NCBI GenBank assembly: GCA_003990955.1
Contig: BIFV01000022.1
Coordinates: forward strand, 1-61,439
DNA: 61,439 bases
Direction of reading: 5' to 3'
Source of the DNA: Sporomusaceae bacterium FL31
GTDB lineage: Bacteria; Bacillota; Negativicutes; DSM-1736; Dendrosporobacteraceae
Shown: positions 34,113 through 42,321 of the stretch, one piece after another
Position numbering within the stretch: the first letter of the stretch is position 1
Layout of the letters: every line of letters begins with the position of its first letter
Notes under the pieces: model-generated
The model's input: the letters and a program-made list of their open reading frames with translations, nothing else
Told to the model about the DNA's origin: nothing
The model's database searches: none
Position numbers and translations under genes: made by a program

Positions 34113-35840
34113 ATGGACGCTGCAAGAGAGGTACTGAATATTGTTGTAGTAGGCCATGTTGATCATGGTAAATCAACCGTGATTGGCAGATTATTATATG
34201 ATACAAAATCCCTGCCAGAGGGTGCGATAGATCGTGTAAAAAGAATTTCCAAAGAAAAGGGTAAGCCTTTTGAATATGCCTATCTGTTAGATGCCTTTGA
34301 AGAAGAACAAAAGCAAGGGATCACAATTGATACCACCCAGCTGCAATTTCGTACTGAGAAGCGCGATTACGTCATTATTGATGCTCCGGGGCATAAAGAA
34401 TTTCTTAAAAATATGATTTCTGGTGCCGCCAGTGCAGAAGCCGCTTTATTGATTATTGACGCTAACGAAGGCATTCAGGAACAATCCAAGCGTCATGGCT
34501 ATATCTTGTCCTTGCTGGGCATTCAGAAAGCGTATGTGCTGGTCAATAAAATGGATCTCATTGACTATTCGGAAGCAAAATTTAATGAGATTCGCCATGA
34601 TATGAATGAGTTTCTGAACAGTCTGAATGTATATCCGCTAAAATACATTCCAATCTCTGCCTTCTATGGAGAGAACATGACTTCAAAGTCAGATAAAATG
34701 CCTTGGTATAAAGGTGAGCCTATTTTAGAGGCAATTGACTTGTTTGAGAAAGAAAAAGGGCTGGAGGGGAAATCATTAAGATTTCCGATTCAGGATGTTT
34801 ATAAATTCGATAATCGCCGGATTATTGCCGGACGTATCGAAACCGGGACATTGCATAAAGGTGATACCGTTTTGATTTCACCGAGCAATAAAACAACAAA
34901 AGTAAAAAGTATTGAATACTGGGCTGACAAAGATCAAACAGACAGTGTTTATGCTGGTATGTCGGTGGGCATTACCTTTGAAGACGAGTTTTTTAACCAA
35001 CGGGGTGAATTTGTCGTTCATCCGAATGCTGCGCCACTGGTTGCCGATACTTTTAAGGCCAATCTATTTTGGATGGGCAAAAAAGAACTGCTTAAAAACA
35101 AAGAATATAAACTAAAGCTGGTTACCCAGGAAGCTGAATGCGAAATTTTCGCCATTAGCAAAGTCATTGATGCAACCACCCTCGCTACTGTTGAAAATGC
35201 CGGGCAAGTAAAAACCAATGACGTCGCTGAAGTCATTATAAGAACCAAGCGGCCAATAAGTTTTGATGAATTTAAAAATAATCAAATTACCGGCCGGTTT
35301 GTTCTGGTTGATGGCTATGATGTCAGCGGCGGGGGAATTGTCTCAGGCTTAGTTACCGAGATTCAGACCGCCAGTACGTTTGTTCAAGCTAATTTGCAAT
35401 TGGTTGTTCATTGTTTTGATGAATATTATTTTGTGCTGGAAGAAGGATCGATTCGCAAAGTGGAAAGCCGCCCGCGCGCTTTTAAAGTAGGGGATATTAT
35501 TCCTGCTGCCGGTAAGACCTATGACTATCCGGAGAACTTTGATGTTATTGATCCTAAGGCTAAAGTTGTAGCGAAAATCAGAAAGTATAAGCTTCAGACT
35601 GTTTTAGCACTGAGTGATTATCGCTATGAGTCACTGCCGCTTATTGATACCAGAGGAGCCTATATCAAGATTGATTCGGCTGATCAGTACCAGGCTTTTC
35701 TGAATGAATTGGAATGGTTAACTGAGTTTCAAAATAAAAAGTCTGCTCAGGCTGCCAATAAATGGCTTGATTTTAGCAAATATCGGACAATACGCTACAG
35801 CGGCAGCTTAGAATCAGCCAGCTTGGAATATAATATTTAA
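34113..35840 (+). CDS. cysN: Sulfate adenylyltransferase subunit 1 (GTPase), with long C-terminal region
   Basis: GTPase that drives APS synthesis by CysD. 575 residues, about 100 longer than E. coli CysN. GTP motifs: GHVDHGKST (G1), DAPGHKEF (G3) and VNKMD (G4). EF-Tu-like domains 2 and 3 follow. The extra C-terminal part (about residue 455 on, through KVVAKIRKYKLQTVLALSDYRY) contains no Walker A, so it is not an APS kinase fusion. APS therefore appears to be reduced directly by the AprAB-like pair. AAGGAGG precedes the ATG. Confidence 0.9.
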   Translation: MDAAREVLNIVVVGHVDHGKSTVIGRLLYDTKSLPEGAIDRVKRISKEKGKPFEYAYLLDAFEEEQKQGITIDTTQLQFRTEKRDYVIIDAPGHKEFLKNMISGAASAEAALLIIDANEGIQEQSKRHGYILSLLGIQKAYVLVNKMDLIDYSEAKFNEIRHDMNEFLNSLNVYPLKYIPISAFYGENMTSKSDKMPWYKGEPILEAIDLFEKEKGLEGKSLRFPIQDVYKFDNRRIIAGRIETGTLHKGDTVLISPSNKTTKVKSIEYWADKDQTDSVYAGMSVGITFEDEFFNQRGEFVVHPNAAPLVADTFKANLFWMGKKELLKNKEYKLKLVTQEAECEIFAISKVIDATTLATVENAGQVKTNDVAEVIIRTKRPISFDEFKNNQITGRFVLVDGYDVSGGGIVSGLVTEIQTASTFVQANLQLVVHCFDEYYFVLEEGSIRKVESRPRAFKVGDIIPAAGKTYDYPENFDVIDPKAKVVAKIRKYKLQTVLALSDYRYESLPLIDTRGAYIKIDSADQYQAFLNELEWLTEFQNKKSAQAANKWLDFSKYRTIRYSGSLESASLEYNI

Positions 35841-35861
35841 AATTTGTAGCATGTTTACGTC

Positions 35862-35910
35862 ACCTCCAGCATAGAATAGGCTGTACAAACTATTCTAGCT
35901 GGAAGGGGTT
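35862..35910 (+). promoter_or_regulatory. Hairpin overlapping a ribosome binding site
   Basis: CCAGCATAGAATAG pairs with CTATTCTAGCTGG (one bulged A) around a loop of about ten bases. The GGAAGGGG ribosome binding site of the next gene is at the base of the 3' arm, opposite ACCT of the 5' side. It could limit translation of the 72-residue protein; no T run is present. Confidence 0.4.
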
Positions 35911-35917
35911 ATGAACA

Positions 35918-36136
35918 ATGAGTTTGCTCATTAGCAGTATTATTCAACAGGCTCAATTAGTACTCAGTGAGAAATTGGGTCAGGACCCAACTGACCAGGA
36001 ACTAAACGGCACAGTGGGGCATGCATTATCGCCAGTCATCAGTCATATCCAACAAGGCGGAAAACTATATGAGATAGATTCCATTATTCATTATAGCTAC
36101 CAGCGCTGGCTGGACCGCGGGTGGTATCCTTACTGA
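35918..36136 (+). CDS. 72-residue hypothetical protein
   Basis: Not recognised. Predicted helical. LGQDPTDQELN recalls the LGR.PT.EEL segment of sigma-70 region 3, but the protein is too short for a sigma factor. The C-terminus is aromatic (YSYQRWLDRGWYPY). It may be co-transcribed with cysN; a terminator follows. Confidence 0.65.
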   Translation: MSLLISSIIQQAQLVLSEKLGQDPTDQELNGTVGHALSPVISHIQQGGKLYEIDSIIHYSYQRWLDRGWYPY

Positions 36137-36148
36137 GTAAACGACAAA

Positions 36149-36188
36149 TAAAAGCGCTGACGATTGGTTAAATCGTCGGCGCTTTTTA
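36149..36188. terminator. Bidirectional terminator
   Basis: AAAAGCGCTGACGATT pairs with AATCGTCGGCGCTTTT (one mismatch), between the 72-residue gene and the convergent VWA gene. Confidence 0.85.
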
Positions 36189-36222
36189 ATTGATGTGTTC
36201 ATTCTTAGTTTTGCTGTGAGAA

Positions 36223-37884
36223 TTAGCTGACAATGTTGTCTTTATTGTAGATAGTACCACCCGCTAGCTTTGCCAGCTCAATTAAATAGTTTTGCTGGGA
36301 TTCCAAGCCGATGCAGGTGAATTTATAGTTCAATGCTTTAATTTCACGGGCTGCTGTCATCGCATCGATTAAAGGATCATCGGTATTTCCTGAAGCATAA
36401 CTCGGCAGACCGTCAGTGATCAAGACCATGAGTGGGTTATGTGTATGGACAGTTTTTAAATACTCCAGACCAGTTCTGAGACCGAGAGCTAAGGGGGTTG
36501 CTCCATAGGGCTGTATGGAGTGCAGTGCTGCTGTTAAGCTGTTTTCACTTCTGCTAAAAGGGAGCCTAACTTGTGCAGTAGTATCCTGGAAGGTGATTAG
36601 ACTCAGGCGGCAAATCGTCGAGCGCATGAGCCGGGATATCAGCATTTTTGCTGTTTGCAAGCGAGCACCTTCCATACTGGCGCTGGCATCCAAGATCATA
36701 CAAATATCAGATTTCTGCGGCGCATGGACGGTGTTAAACCTCAGATCAACCCCGGAGATATGGAAAGCAGCATTCTTAGTGGATAGCTTGCGAGCTGCTG
36801 CAGCTTGAACGGTAGCGGTGATGTCCAATAGGGTATCAGCAAAATTATTTGCAGCTAAATAGCCTAACTTTCTAGGGGCTGTAAAAGAATCACTGTGCTG
36901 AGAGCGCTTCGATTTAGACTGGCGATTTTGCTGGTTTGCTTTTAGTAGTTTACGAATGTGCTGTTCAATATCAGGAATGGTATGAAGGTTACTGCTATTC
37001 ATTGGATGATCTCTGGAGCAGGATTGTTGTGGCAGGGCTTCTTGGCTGCCGGGAAAACCAAGCAATGTCTGTTGATCGCACTGACCACTATCAGCACGTT
37101 TTTGGGAATTGAGAGAGCCTAAGCTTGCTGCAGTTGGATTTTGATCAATGGAATAAGTCGATTGCTCACCCTCTTTACTGTGACCATCGGTTTGCTGGCA
37201 GTCTGATTGAGTCTGAGGAGAGGGCGTGTCACTTTTTAGAAAAGAGTCGGTCTGATCAGTATAGTCGGATAGATCCATAAGCTGGTTGCCACTGCTGGCC
37301 GCCAGTGTTAGCTTCTCTATACACCGCAGCTCTAAGTTGCAGGCAACTATGGCTGATTCAACGGCCAGGACGATGAAGAATAGACAGGCGGTATGCCGAT
37401 CAGGCAGCAGTGCCGCAACATGAACATGATTCTTATGGGCATTTTGCAAGGCTAATTTCTGACCATAGGCTAGGTTGCCAGTGATACGTCCGCCGCCTGT
37501 ACTGGTTTGAATATCAATTAAGTTGGGATCAATTGAAGTACGGCTTAGTTCGGGGTGAGCATCCACAAGGGTATTGTAATAGCTGACAGCATCTCTAAGC
37601 GCTGCAGCGACAAGGTGGTGATCGACTTGGCCGCACTCATGGAAGCAGTCTAAATGGATAATTTTATTACAGTCCTGCCGGTTATAAAATAAGCATCCTG
37701 CATCAACGTTGTACATGATTTGAATTTCCTGTGGCTGTACAGCATTGTAAATATGCAGCTTTTTACTGACAACCGTACTTTCACCGATTTTGCAGCCCGA
37801 GTTACTAGTAAATATACGCATAAGCTGTTCAACCGGAACGGCTAATCGAGCTAATGGCAGGCTGGTATAATCAATGCTCGTCAT
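36223..37884 (-). CDS. VWA-domain protein, magnesium chelatase subunit D-like
   Basis: 553 residues. An N-terminal alpha/beta region is followed by a long polar Ser/Gln/Asp-rich linker (roughly 205-340) and a C-terminal VWA domain from about residue 390 with an intact MIDAS (DASASME), a conserved threonine region (YGATPLALGL) and VLITDGLPS. This is the linker-plus-VWA order of ChlD/BchD, without its AAA-like domain being clear. Its start overlaps the AAA+ gene's end by 14 bp, so the two are translated together. No large chelatase subunit (ChlH/CobN) is in view. A remodelling role on an unknown target is inferred. Confidence 0.8.
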   Translation of the reverse strand: MTSIDYTSLPLARLAVPVEQLMRIFTSNSGCKIGESTVVSKKLHIYNAVQPQEIQIMYNVDAGCLFYNRQDCNKIIHLDCFHECGQVDHHLVAAALRDAVSYYNTLVDAHPELSRTSIDPNLIDIQTSTGGGRITGNLAYGQKLALQNAHKNHVHVAALLPDRHTACLFFIVLAVESAIVACNLELRCIEKLTLAASSGNQLMDLSDYTDQTDSFLKSDTPSPQTQSDCQQTDGHSKEGEQSTYSIDQNPTAASLGSLNSQKRADSGQCDQQTLLGFPGSQEALPQQSCSRDHPMNSSNLHTIPDIEQHIRKLLKANQQNRQSKSKRSQHSDSFTAPRKLGYLAANNFADTLLDITATVQAAAARKLSTKNAAFHISGVDLRFNTVHAPQKSDICMILDASASMEGARLQTAKMLISRLMRSTICRLSLITFQDTTAQVRLPFSRSENSLTAALHSIQPYGATPLALGLRTGLEYLKTVHTHNPLMVLITDGLPSYASGNTDDPLIDAMTAAREIKALNYKFTCIGLESQQNYLIELAKLAGGTIYNKDNIVS

Positions 37885-39175
37885 GTTGCTTATCCGGAGT
37901 GGTGAGCAGCTTGTGATCAGGCATTTGTGAAAGCGGTGCAGCGGATTTGGGTGGTGCTGTTATCGTTGTGGCAGCAGGTTTTAGCAGCTGCATGGTTTTA
38001 TTATTCTTTTCGTCAGTCATTTGATTCTCGGCAGATAGATTTTTATGGAAACCGCTGCTCAGTTTTGCAGCTAGCTTTTGCAATAGTTTTTTCCACCAGC
38101 CTTCCGGGCTTTTTGTAGCAGCATGAATGGGGAGGGCTGGCATGGCTGCCGCACTACTTTGTTTAGGATCTTTAAGATGTGCTAAGTATTGCAAAATTTC
38201 GGCAATGGTATTCGCATCGGTACGATGACCAAGTGTGTAAGGGATGACGCTAGCCACATGATCCAGTGTGACTTCGGTTTGTGCAGCAAGCAGTGCTTCC
38301 AGGCCGGAAGAGGTCTCGACTGCTTCAATAGCGCGCAGGCTTTCTAATTTAAAATTTATATAGATGGAGGCTAGGATATTGCGAATTTCATCAGAGGTAT
38401 TGATTTCTCGCAATGGCGACTCAAAGCGGGCGGATAGGGTATCCTTGAGAATTTCATTGGAATTGCGATTTTTCAGGATTTCAAAAACTGATTGAATATT
38501 GTTGGGTTGGCTGACTGGAATGGTGAGATCAAAGCGATCTGATAGCTGACGCCGTATTTGGCGCAGCGCTCCTGGGTCTTCATCAGGATTGGAAGCAGCC
38601 CAAATGCTCACTGAAATTGGCATTTCAATCAAAGGAAGCCCTGGCTCTTCTATCTGAATTCGCCCCGGTTTTGTTCCCATTACATCCAATAGAATGTCAG
38701 CTAGCTCCGGTGATGTATCTGCTAAGCGATTGACTTCATCAATAAAAATAATCCCGCGGTGAGCCTGAGGGATGGTTCCTGGCAATAAGGCAGCCAAAGA
38801 ATTGTTTTGATCAGTCAACTTACTGAGGTCAATACTGCCAACAATAGACCCAGGCTTCGCAGAATGTGATATTTCCAGAAATGGCCGCGGTACTACTTCT
38901 GTACCCAATTGAGTAATTTGGCTGGGGGACAAATGTCGATGAAGCGGACAATGGGGGTGAGCAGGATGGCAATTATAAATACAGTTTTTTATTCTGATAA
39001 TCGGGGGCAAAATATGACGCGCTGCCCGAATTACCGTGGTCTTTCCTGTGCCTCGCAATCCTTCTGTATGCAGATGCAGCGGATAATCGTTACAAATAGC
39101 AGTGACTGACATTTCTATGGCATGAAAGAGCGGCTGGATTCCACTATGTTTGATTAAGCGATGGTAAGGATTCAT
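37871..39175 (-). CDS. AAA+ ATPase, magnesium chelatase subunit I-like
   Basis: 434 residues. Walker A GLRGTGKTTVIRA is near residue 40, Walker B GIIFIDEVNRLADTSPELADILLD near residue 150, then WAASNPDEDPG and a QLSDRFDLTIPV sensor region, all ChlI-like. Between Walker A and B lies an odd insertion with Cys/His clusters (CIYNCHPAHPHCPLHRHL) that could bind zinc. The C-terminal 80 residues are a polar tail not found in ChlI. Partner of the VWA gene. Confidence 0.82.
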   Translation of the reverse strand: MNPYHRLIKHSGIQPLFHAIEMSVTAICNDYPLHLHTEGLRGTGKTTVIRAARHILPPIIRIKNCIYNCHPAHPHCPLHRHLSPSQITQLGTEVVPRPFLEISHSAKPGSIVGSIDLSKLTDQNNSLAALLPGTIPQAHRGIIFIDEVNRLADTSPELADILLDVMGTKPGRIQIEEPGLPLIEMPISVSIWAASNPDEDPGALRQIRRQLSDRFDLTIPVSQPNNIQSVFEILKNRNSNEILKDTLSARFESPLREINTSDEIRNILASIYINFKLESLRAIEAVETSSGLEALLAAQTEVTLDHVASVIPYTLGHRTDANTIAEILQYLAHLKDPKQSSAAAMPALPIHAATKSPEGWWKKLLQKLAAKLSSGFHKNLSAENQMTDEKNNKTMQLLKPAATTITAPPKSAAPLSQMPDHKLLTTPDKQHDEH

Positions 39176-39342
39176 AGCAACACTCCTAGGCGTTTATATC
39201 GTCATTAGTATGACCTGAGAATAATTGCTAAATGCAAGGTTATGCTGAGAATCGGCTAATATTTTTCCTCCGGAAATCTTATTTTTTTAAAAAGCTTCAA
39301 TGTGTGATAATATAGGTATATTAATTTTGAGAGGATTTTTGT

Positions 39343-41532
39343 ATGAGTAAAAGTTTAGTTTTAGCCGAAAAACCATCAGTTGGCCGAGATTTAGCCAGGG
39401 TTTTAGGCTGCGGAAAAAATGGAAACGGCTATTTTGAAAGCGAGCGGTATCTTGTAACTTGGGCGCTGGGGCATTTAGTTACCCTAGCTGATCCCGAGGC
39501 GTATGACGTAAAATACAAGGAGTGGAAAATAGAAGATTTGCCCATGTTGCCACAGCAGTTAAAGTTAGTGGTGATTAAGCAAACCAGTAAGCAATTCAAT
39601 ACAGTAAAAGAACTGATGATGCGTAAAGATGTTCATGAAATTATTATTGCTACCGATGCCGGACGGGAAGGTGAACTGGTTGCCAGATGGATTATTGAGA
39701 AAGTACAGACCGGCAAACCGCTAAAACGGTTATGGATATCTTCGGTTACCGATAAGGCTATTAAAGATGGCTTTAGTAAACTTAAACCAGGGCGTGACTA
39801 TGAAACCCTTTATGCTTCAGCCGTTGCTCGATCTGAGGCTGATTGGCTGGTTGGGATCAATGCCACCAGAGCGCTAACCTGCAAATACAATGCCCAGTTA
39901 TCGTGTGGGCGGGTTCAGACCCCGACTCTGGCCATTATCGCCAAGCGGGCAGCAGAAATTCAGAATTTCCAGCCTAAGGCCTTTTATGGAATAACCGCAA
40001 TAGCCAATCAGATGAAGCTAAGTTGGCGTGATAAGCAGAGCAACGACTTTAGAAGCTTTAACCAAGAAAAGTGCCAGCATATCATAAGCTCGATCACTGG
40101 CAAGCATGCGGAAGTTGTTGATGTAACGAAGTCTGCTAAGAAGCAATTTGCCCCGCAATTGTATGATTTGACGGAATTACAGCGGGATGCGAATAAAATC
40201 TATGGCTTCTCAGCCAAAGAAACACTTTCTTATATGCAGAAGCTTTATGAGACCCATAAGATTCTGACATACCCGCGAACCGATTCACGGTACATATCAA
40301 CTGATTTAGTGGATACGTTGAAAGACAGACTCAGTGCGTGCGGCGTTGGCCCTTATTCGAAACTGTCGTTTCAGTTAATGAAAAGTCCGATAAAAGCGAA
40401 TAAGCACTTTGTAGATGACAGTAAAGTATCTGATCATCATGCCATTATCCCGACCGAACAATTTGTTAATCTGAGCGCTTTAAGTGATAAAGAAAGAAAA
40501 ATATACGATTTGGTGGTTAAACGCTTTCTTGCCGTATTATATCCTCCGTTTGAATATGAGCAGACAACCATTACCGCCAAAATTGGTGATGAAAGTTTTT
40601 TTGCTAAAGGAAAATCGATTACAGCGTTAGGCTGGAAAGAAATCTATCATACTGCCACAGAGGATGATGATGGGGCAGAGGAACTTTCTGATCAAATATT
40701 GCCAATTGTTCGTAAAGGTGACATAATAAAACTTAGTGCACTCAAATTAACTCAAGGTGTTACAAAACCACCGGCTCCTTTTAATGAGGCTAGCTTACTT
40801 ACAGCGATGGAAAGTCCCCAAAAATACATGACTGAAGTGAGTGGCGAATTACGCAAAACCATAGATGAAACGGGTGGCTTGGGAACGGTGGCTACCAGGG
40901 CTGATATTATCGAGAAATTGTTTAATAGTTTTCTCATTGAAAAAAAGGGTAAAGACATTTTTATCACAGCCAAGGGGCAGCAATTATTGGAGTTGGTGCC
41001 GCCCGAACTGAAATCACCAGCATTAACGGCCCAATGGGAGCAGAAACTGAAAGAAATTACTCTAGGCAGGCTTACTAAAAACAATTTTATCAGTGAGATG
41101 AGAAACTATGCAAAAGAATTGGTTTACACGATCAAGAACAGTCAAGAGAAGTTCAAACATGATAATATGACTCGTAGTAAGTGTCCTGAATGTGGTAAAT
41201 ATCTTCTCGAGGTTAACGGCAAGAAAGGCAAGATGCTGGTATGCCAAGACCGGGAATGCGGCTATCGTAAAGGTCTGGCTAAAGTGACGAATGCCCGCTG
41301 CCCCAATTGTCATAAAAAGTTAGAGCTGCGAGGTGAAGGCGAAGGACGTCTATTTGTCTGCGGTTGTGGTTATCGTGAGAAACTTCATGCATTTAACGAA
41401 CGCAAAAAGAAGGAAAGCGATCGATTATCAACGCGCGATGTTGCCAAATATCTTAAATCGCAAAAGCAGTCGGAACCTCCGTCAATCAACACGGCACTGG
41501 CTGATGCACTTGCAAAGCTGACCTTAAAATAA
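39343..41532 (+). CDS. topB: DNA topoisomerase III
   Basis: Type IA topoisomerase relaxing and decatenating DNA. 729 residues. Toprim motifs LAEKPSVGRDLARVLG and ATDAGREGELVARWI; the active-site tyrosine is Tyr310 in LTYPRTDSRYIS. The C-terminus carries two zinc ribbons (CPECGKY...CQDRECGYR and CPNCHKK...CGCGYR). It is monocistronic, with GAGAGGA before the ATG. Confidence 0.95.
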   Translation: MSKSLVLAEKPSVGRDLARVLGCGKNGNGYFESERYLVTWALGHLVTLADPEAYDVKYKEWKIEDLPMLPQQLKLVVIKQTSKQFNTVKELMMRKDVHEIIIATDAGREGELVARWIIEKVQTGKPLKRLWISSVTDKAIKDGFSKLKPGRDYETLYASAVARSEADWLVGINATRALTCKYNAQLSCGRVQTPTLAIIAKRAAEIQNFQPKAFYGITAIANQMKLSWRDKQSNDFRSFNQEKCQHIISSITGKHAEVVDVTKSAKKQFAPQLYDLTELQRDANKIYGFSAKETLSYMQKLYETHKILTYPRTDSRYISTDLVDTLKDRLSACGVGPYSKLSFQLMKSPIKANKHFVDDSKVSDHHAIIPTEQFVNLSALSDKERKIYDLVVKRFLAVLYPPFEYEQTTITAKIGDESFFAKGKSITALGWKEIYHTATEDDDGAEELSDQILPIVRKGDIIKLSALKLTQGVTKPPAPFNEASLLTAMESPQKYMTEVSGELRKTIDETGGLGTVATRADIIEKLFNSFLIEKKGKDIFITAKGQQLLELVPPELKSPALTAQWEQKLKEITLGRLTKNNFISEMRNYAKELVYTIKNSQEKFKHDNMTRSKCPECGKYLLEVNGKKGKMLVCQDRECGYRKGLAKVTNARCPNCHKKLELRGEGEGRLFVCGCGYREKLHAFNERKKKESDRLSTRDVAKYLKSQKQSEPPSINTALADALAKLTLK

Positions 41533-41597
41533 GCCTGATCATCTTTCTGAAAGACATTATAATCCATTGTGTACGTAAATCTTTTTAGGGAGTAATC

Positions 41598-41652
41598 CAA
41601 GCTGAACAGTATAATCTGATATTGTTCAGCTTGAGTTGTTTTATATACCATT
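41598..41652 (+). terminator. Terminator after topB
   Basis: CAAGCTGAACA pairs with TGTTCAGCTTG around a loop of about 24 bases, followed by a short GTTGTTTT tract. Confidence 0.65.
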
Positions 41653-41713
41653 TTGGTGTTGGGTTAATCTGTGATTGCACTAACGAGTTATGCAGCAAGC
41701 AAGGAGGCGGACA

Positions 41714-41917
41714 ATGAGTCAATCGAATGGTGCAAATGGAAGTAAGCCCAATGACAGCGCGAAGCAAATTGTTACAACCGATGTTTATTGGTTGGATGAA
41801 AAAGGATTTCGCGTCACTCACGAGCAGGATGCTAGTAAAATACTCATCATTGACTTAGATGAAGATGATAATATCATCCGGGTCACCTTGCTACCGACAA
41901 AAAAAGCCACATCCTAA
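41714..41917 (+). CDS. 67-residue hypothetical protein
   Basis: Starts at ATG with AAGGAGGCGG upstream; an earlier in-frame ATG at 41690 lacks a site. Acidic C-terminal half (LIIDLDEDDNIIRVTLLPTKK) with beta character and a polar N-terminus. Not recognised. Confidence 0.6.
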   Translation: MSQSNGANGSKPNDSAKQIVTTDVYWLDEKGFRVTHEQDASKILIIDLDEDDNIIRVTLLPTKKATS

Positions 41918-41923
41918 AATTAC

Positions 41924-41952
41924 TTGACATTATTTGTAAAAGCTATTATTCT
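41924..41952 (+). promoter_or_regulatory. Promoter of the small coiled-coil gene
   Basis: TTGACA and TATTCT are 17 bp apart. The element overlaps the upstream extension of the small ORF, so translation must begin downstream of about 41960. Confidence 0.6.
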
Positions 41953-41986
41953 TATGATATTGGTTTCGTGGAAAGGATTGGAAGTT

Positions 41987-42202
41987 TTGTCGATAGAACA
42001 TTTAATAGCAAGAATTGCATATGTGTTGGAACAATTAGATCAAGTTCCTGCAGAGCTAAAAGCTGAATCCCCATTCATTCATGAATTAGAATTTCTTTTA
42101 GATCAATATAAAGACTTTAAGAAAGAACAGAAATATCGCAATTCTTTATTAGAAAAAATTCAATATCTTGAAAATGACAAAAAGAGTGCTACGGTTGAGT
42201 AG
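41987..42202 (+). CDS. 71-residue putative coiled-coil protein
   Basis: Starts at TTG with AAAGGA nine bases upstream; an earlier in-frame ATG at 41924 coincides with the promoter and is rejected. The sequence is largely alpha-helical with heptad-like hydrophobics (ARIAYVLEQLDQ, ELEFLLDQYKDF, NSLLEKIQYLEN). It precedes an orphan histidine kinase by a terminator and about 120 bp. Not recognised. Confidence 0.6.
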   Translation: MSIEHLIARIAYVLEQLDQVPAELKAESPFIHELEFLLDQYKDFKKEQKYRNSLLEKIQYLENDKKSATVE

Positions 42203-42216
42203 CCCTCTTTTTTTAC
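42181..42216 (+). terminator. Intrinsic terminator
   Basis: AAAGAGTGCTAC pairs with GTAGCCCTCTTT (one mismatch) and ends in seven T, overlapping the small gene's stop codon. Confidence 0.7.
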
Positions 42217-42321
42217 CATAAATATACAAAAAAGCGAATGCTTTGCAGGACAAGCTAATTCCTGTCGAGAACTCTTGATACAATTGTCTCATGGAACAGA
42301 ATATAAGGCGAGGTATTTCTT

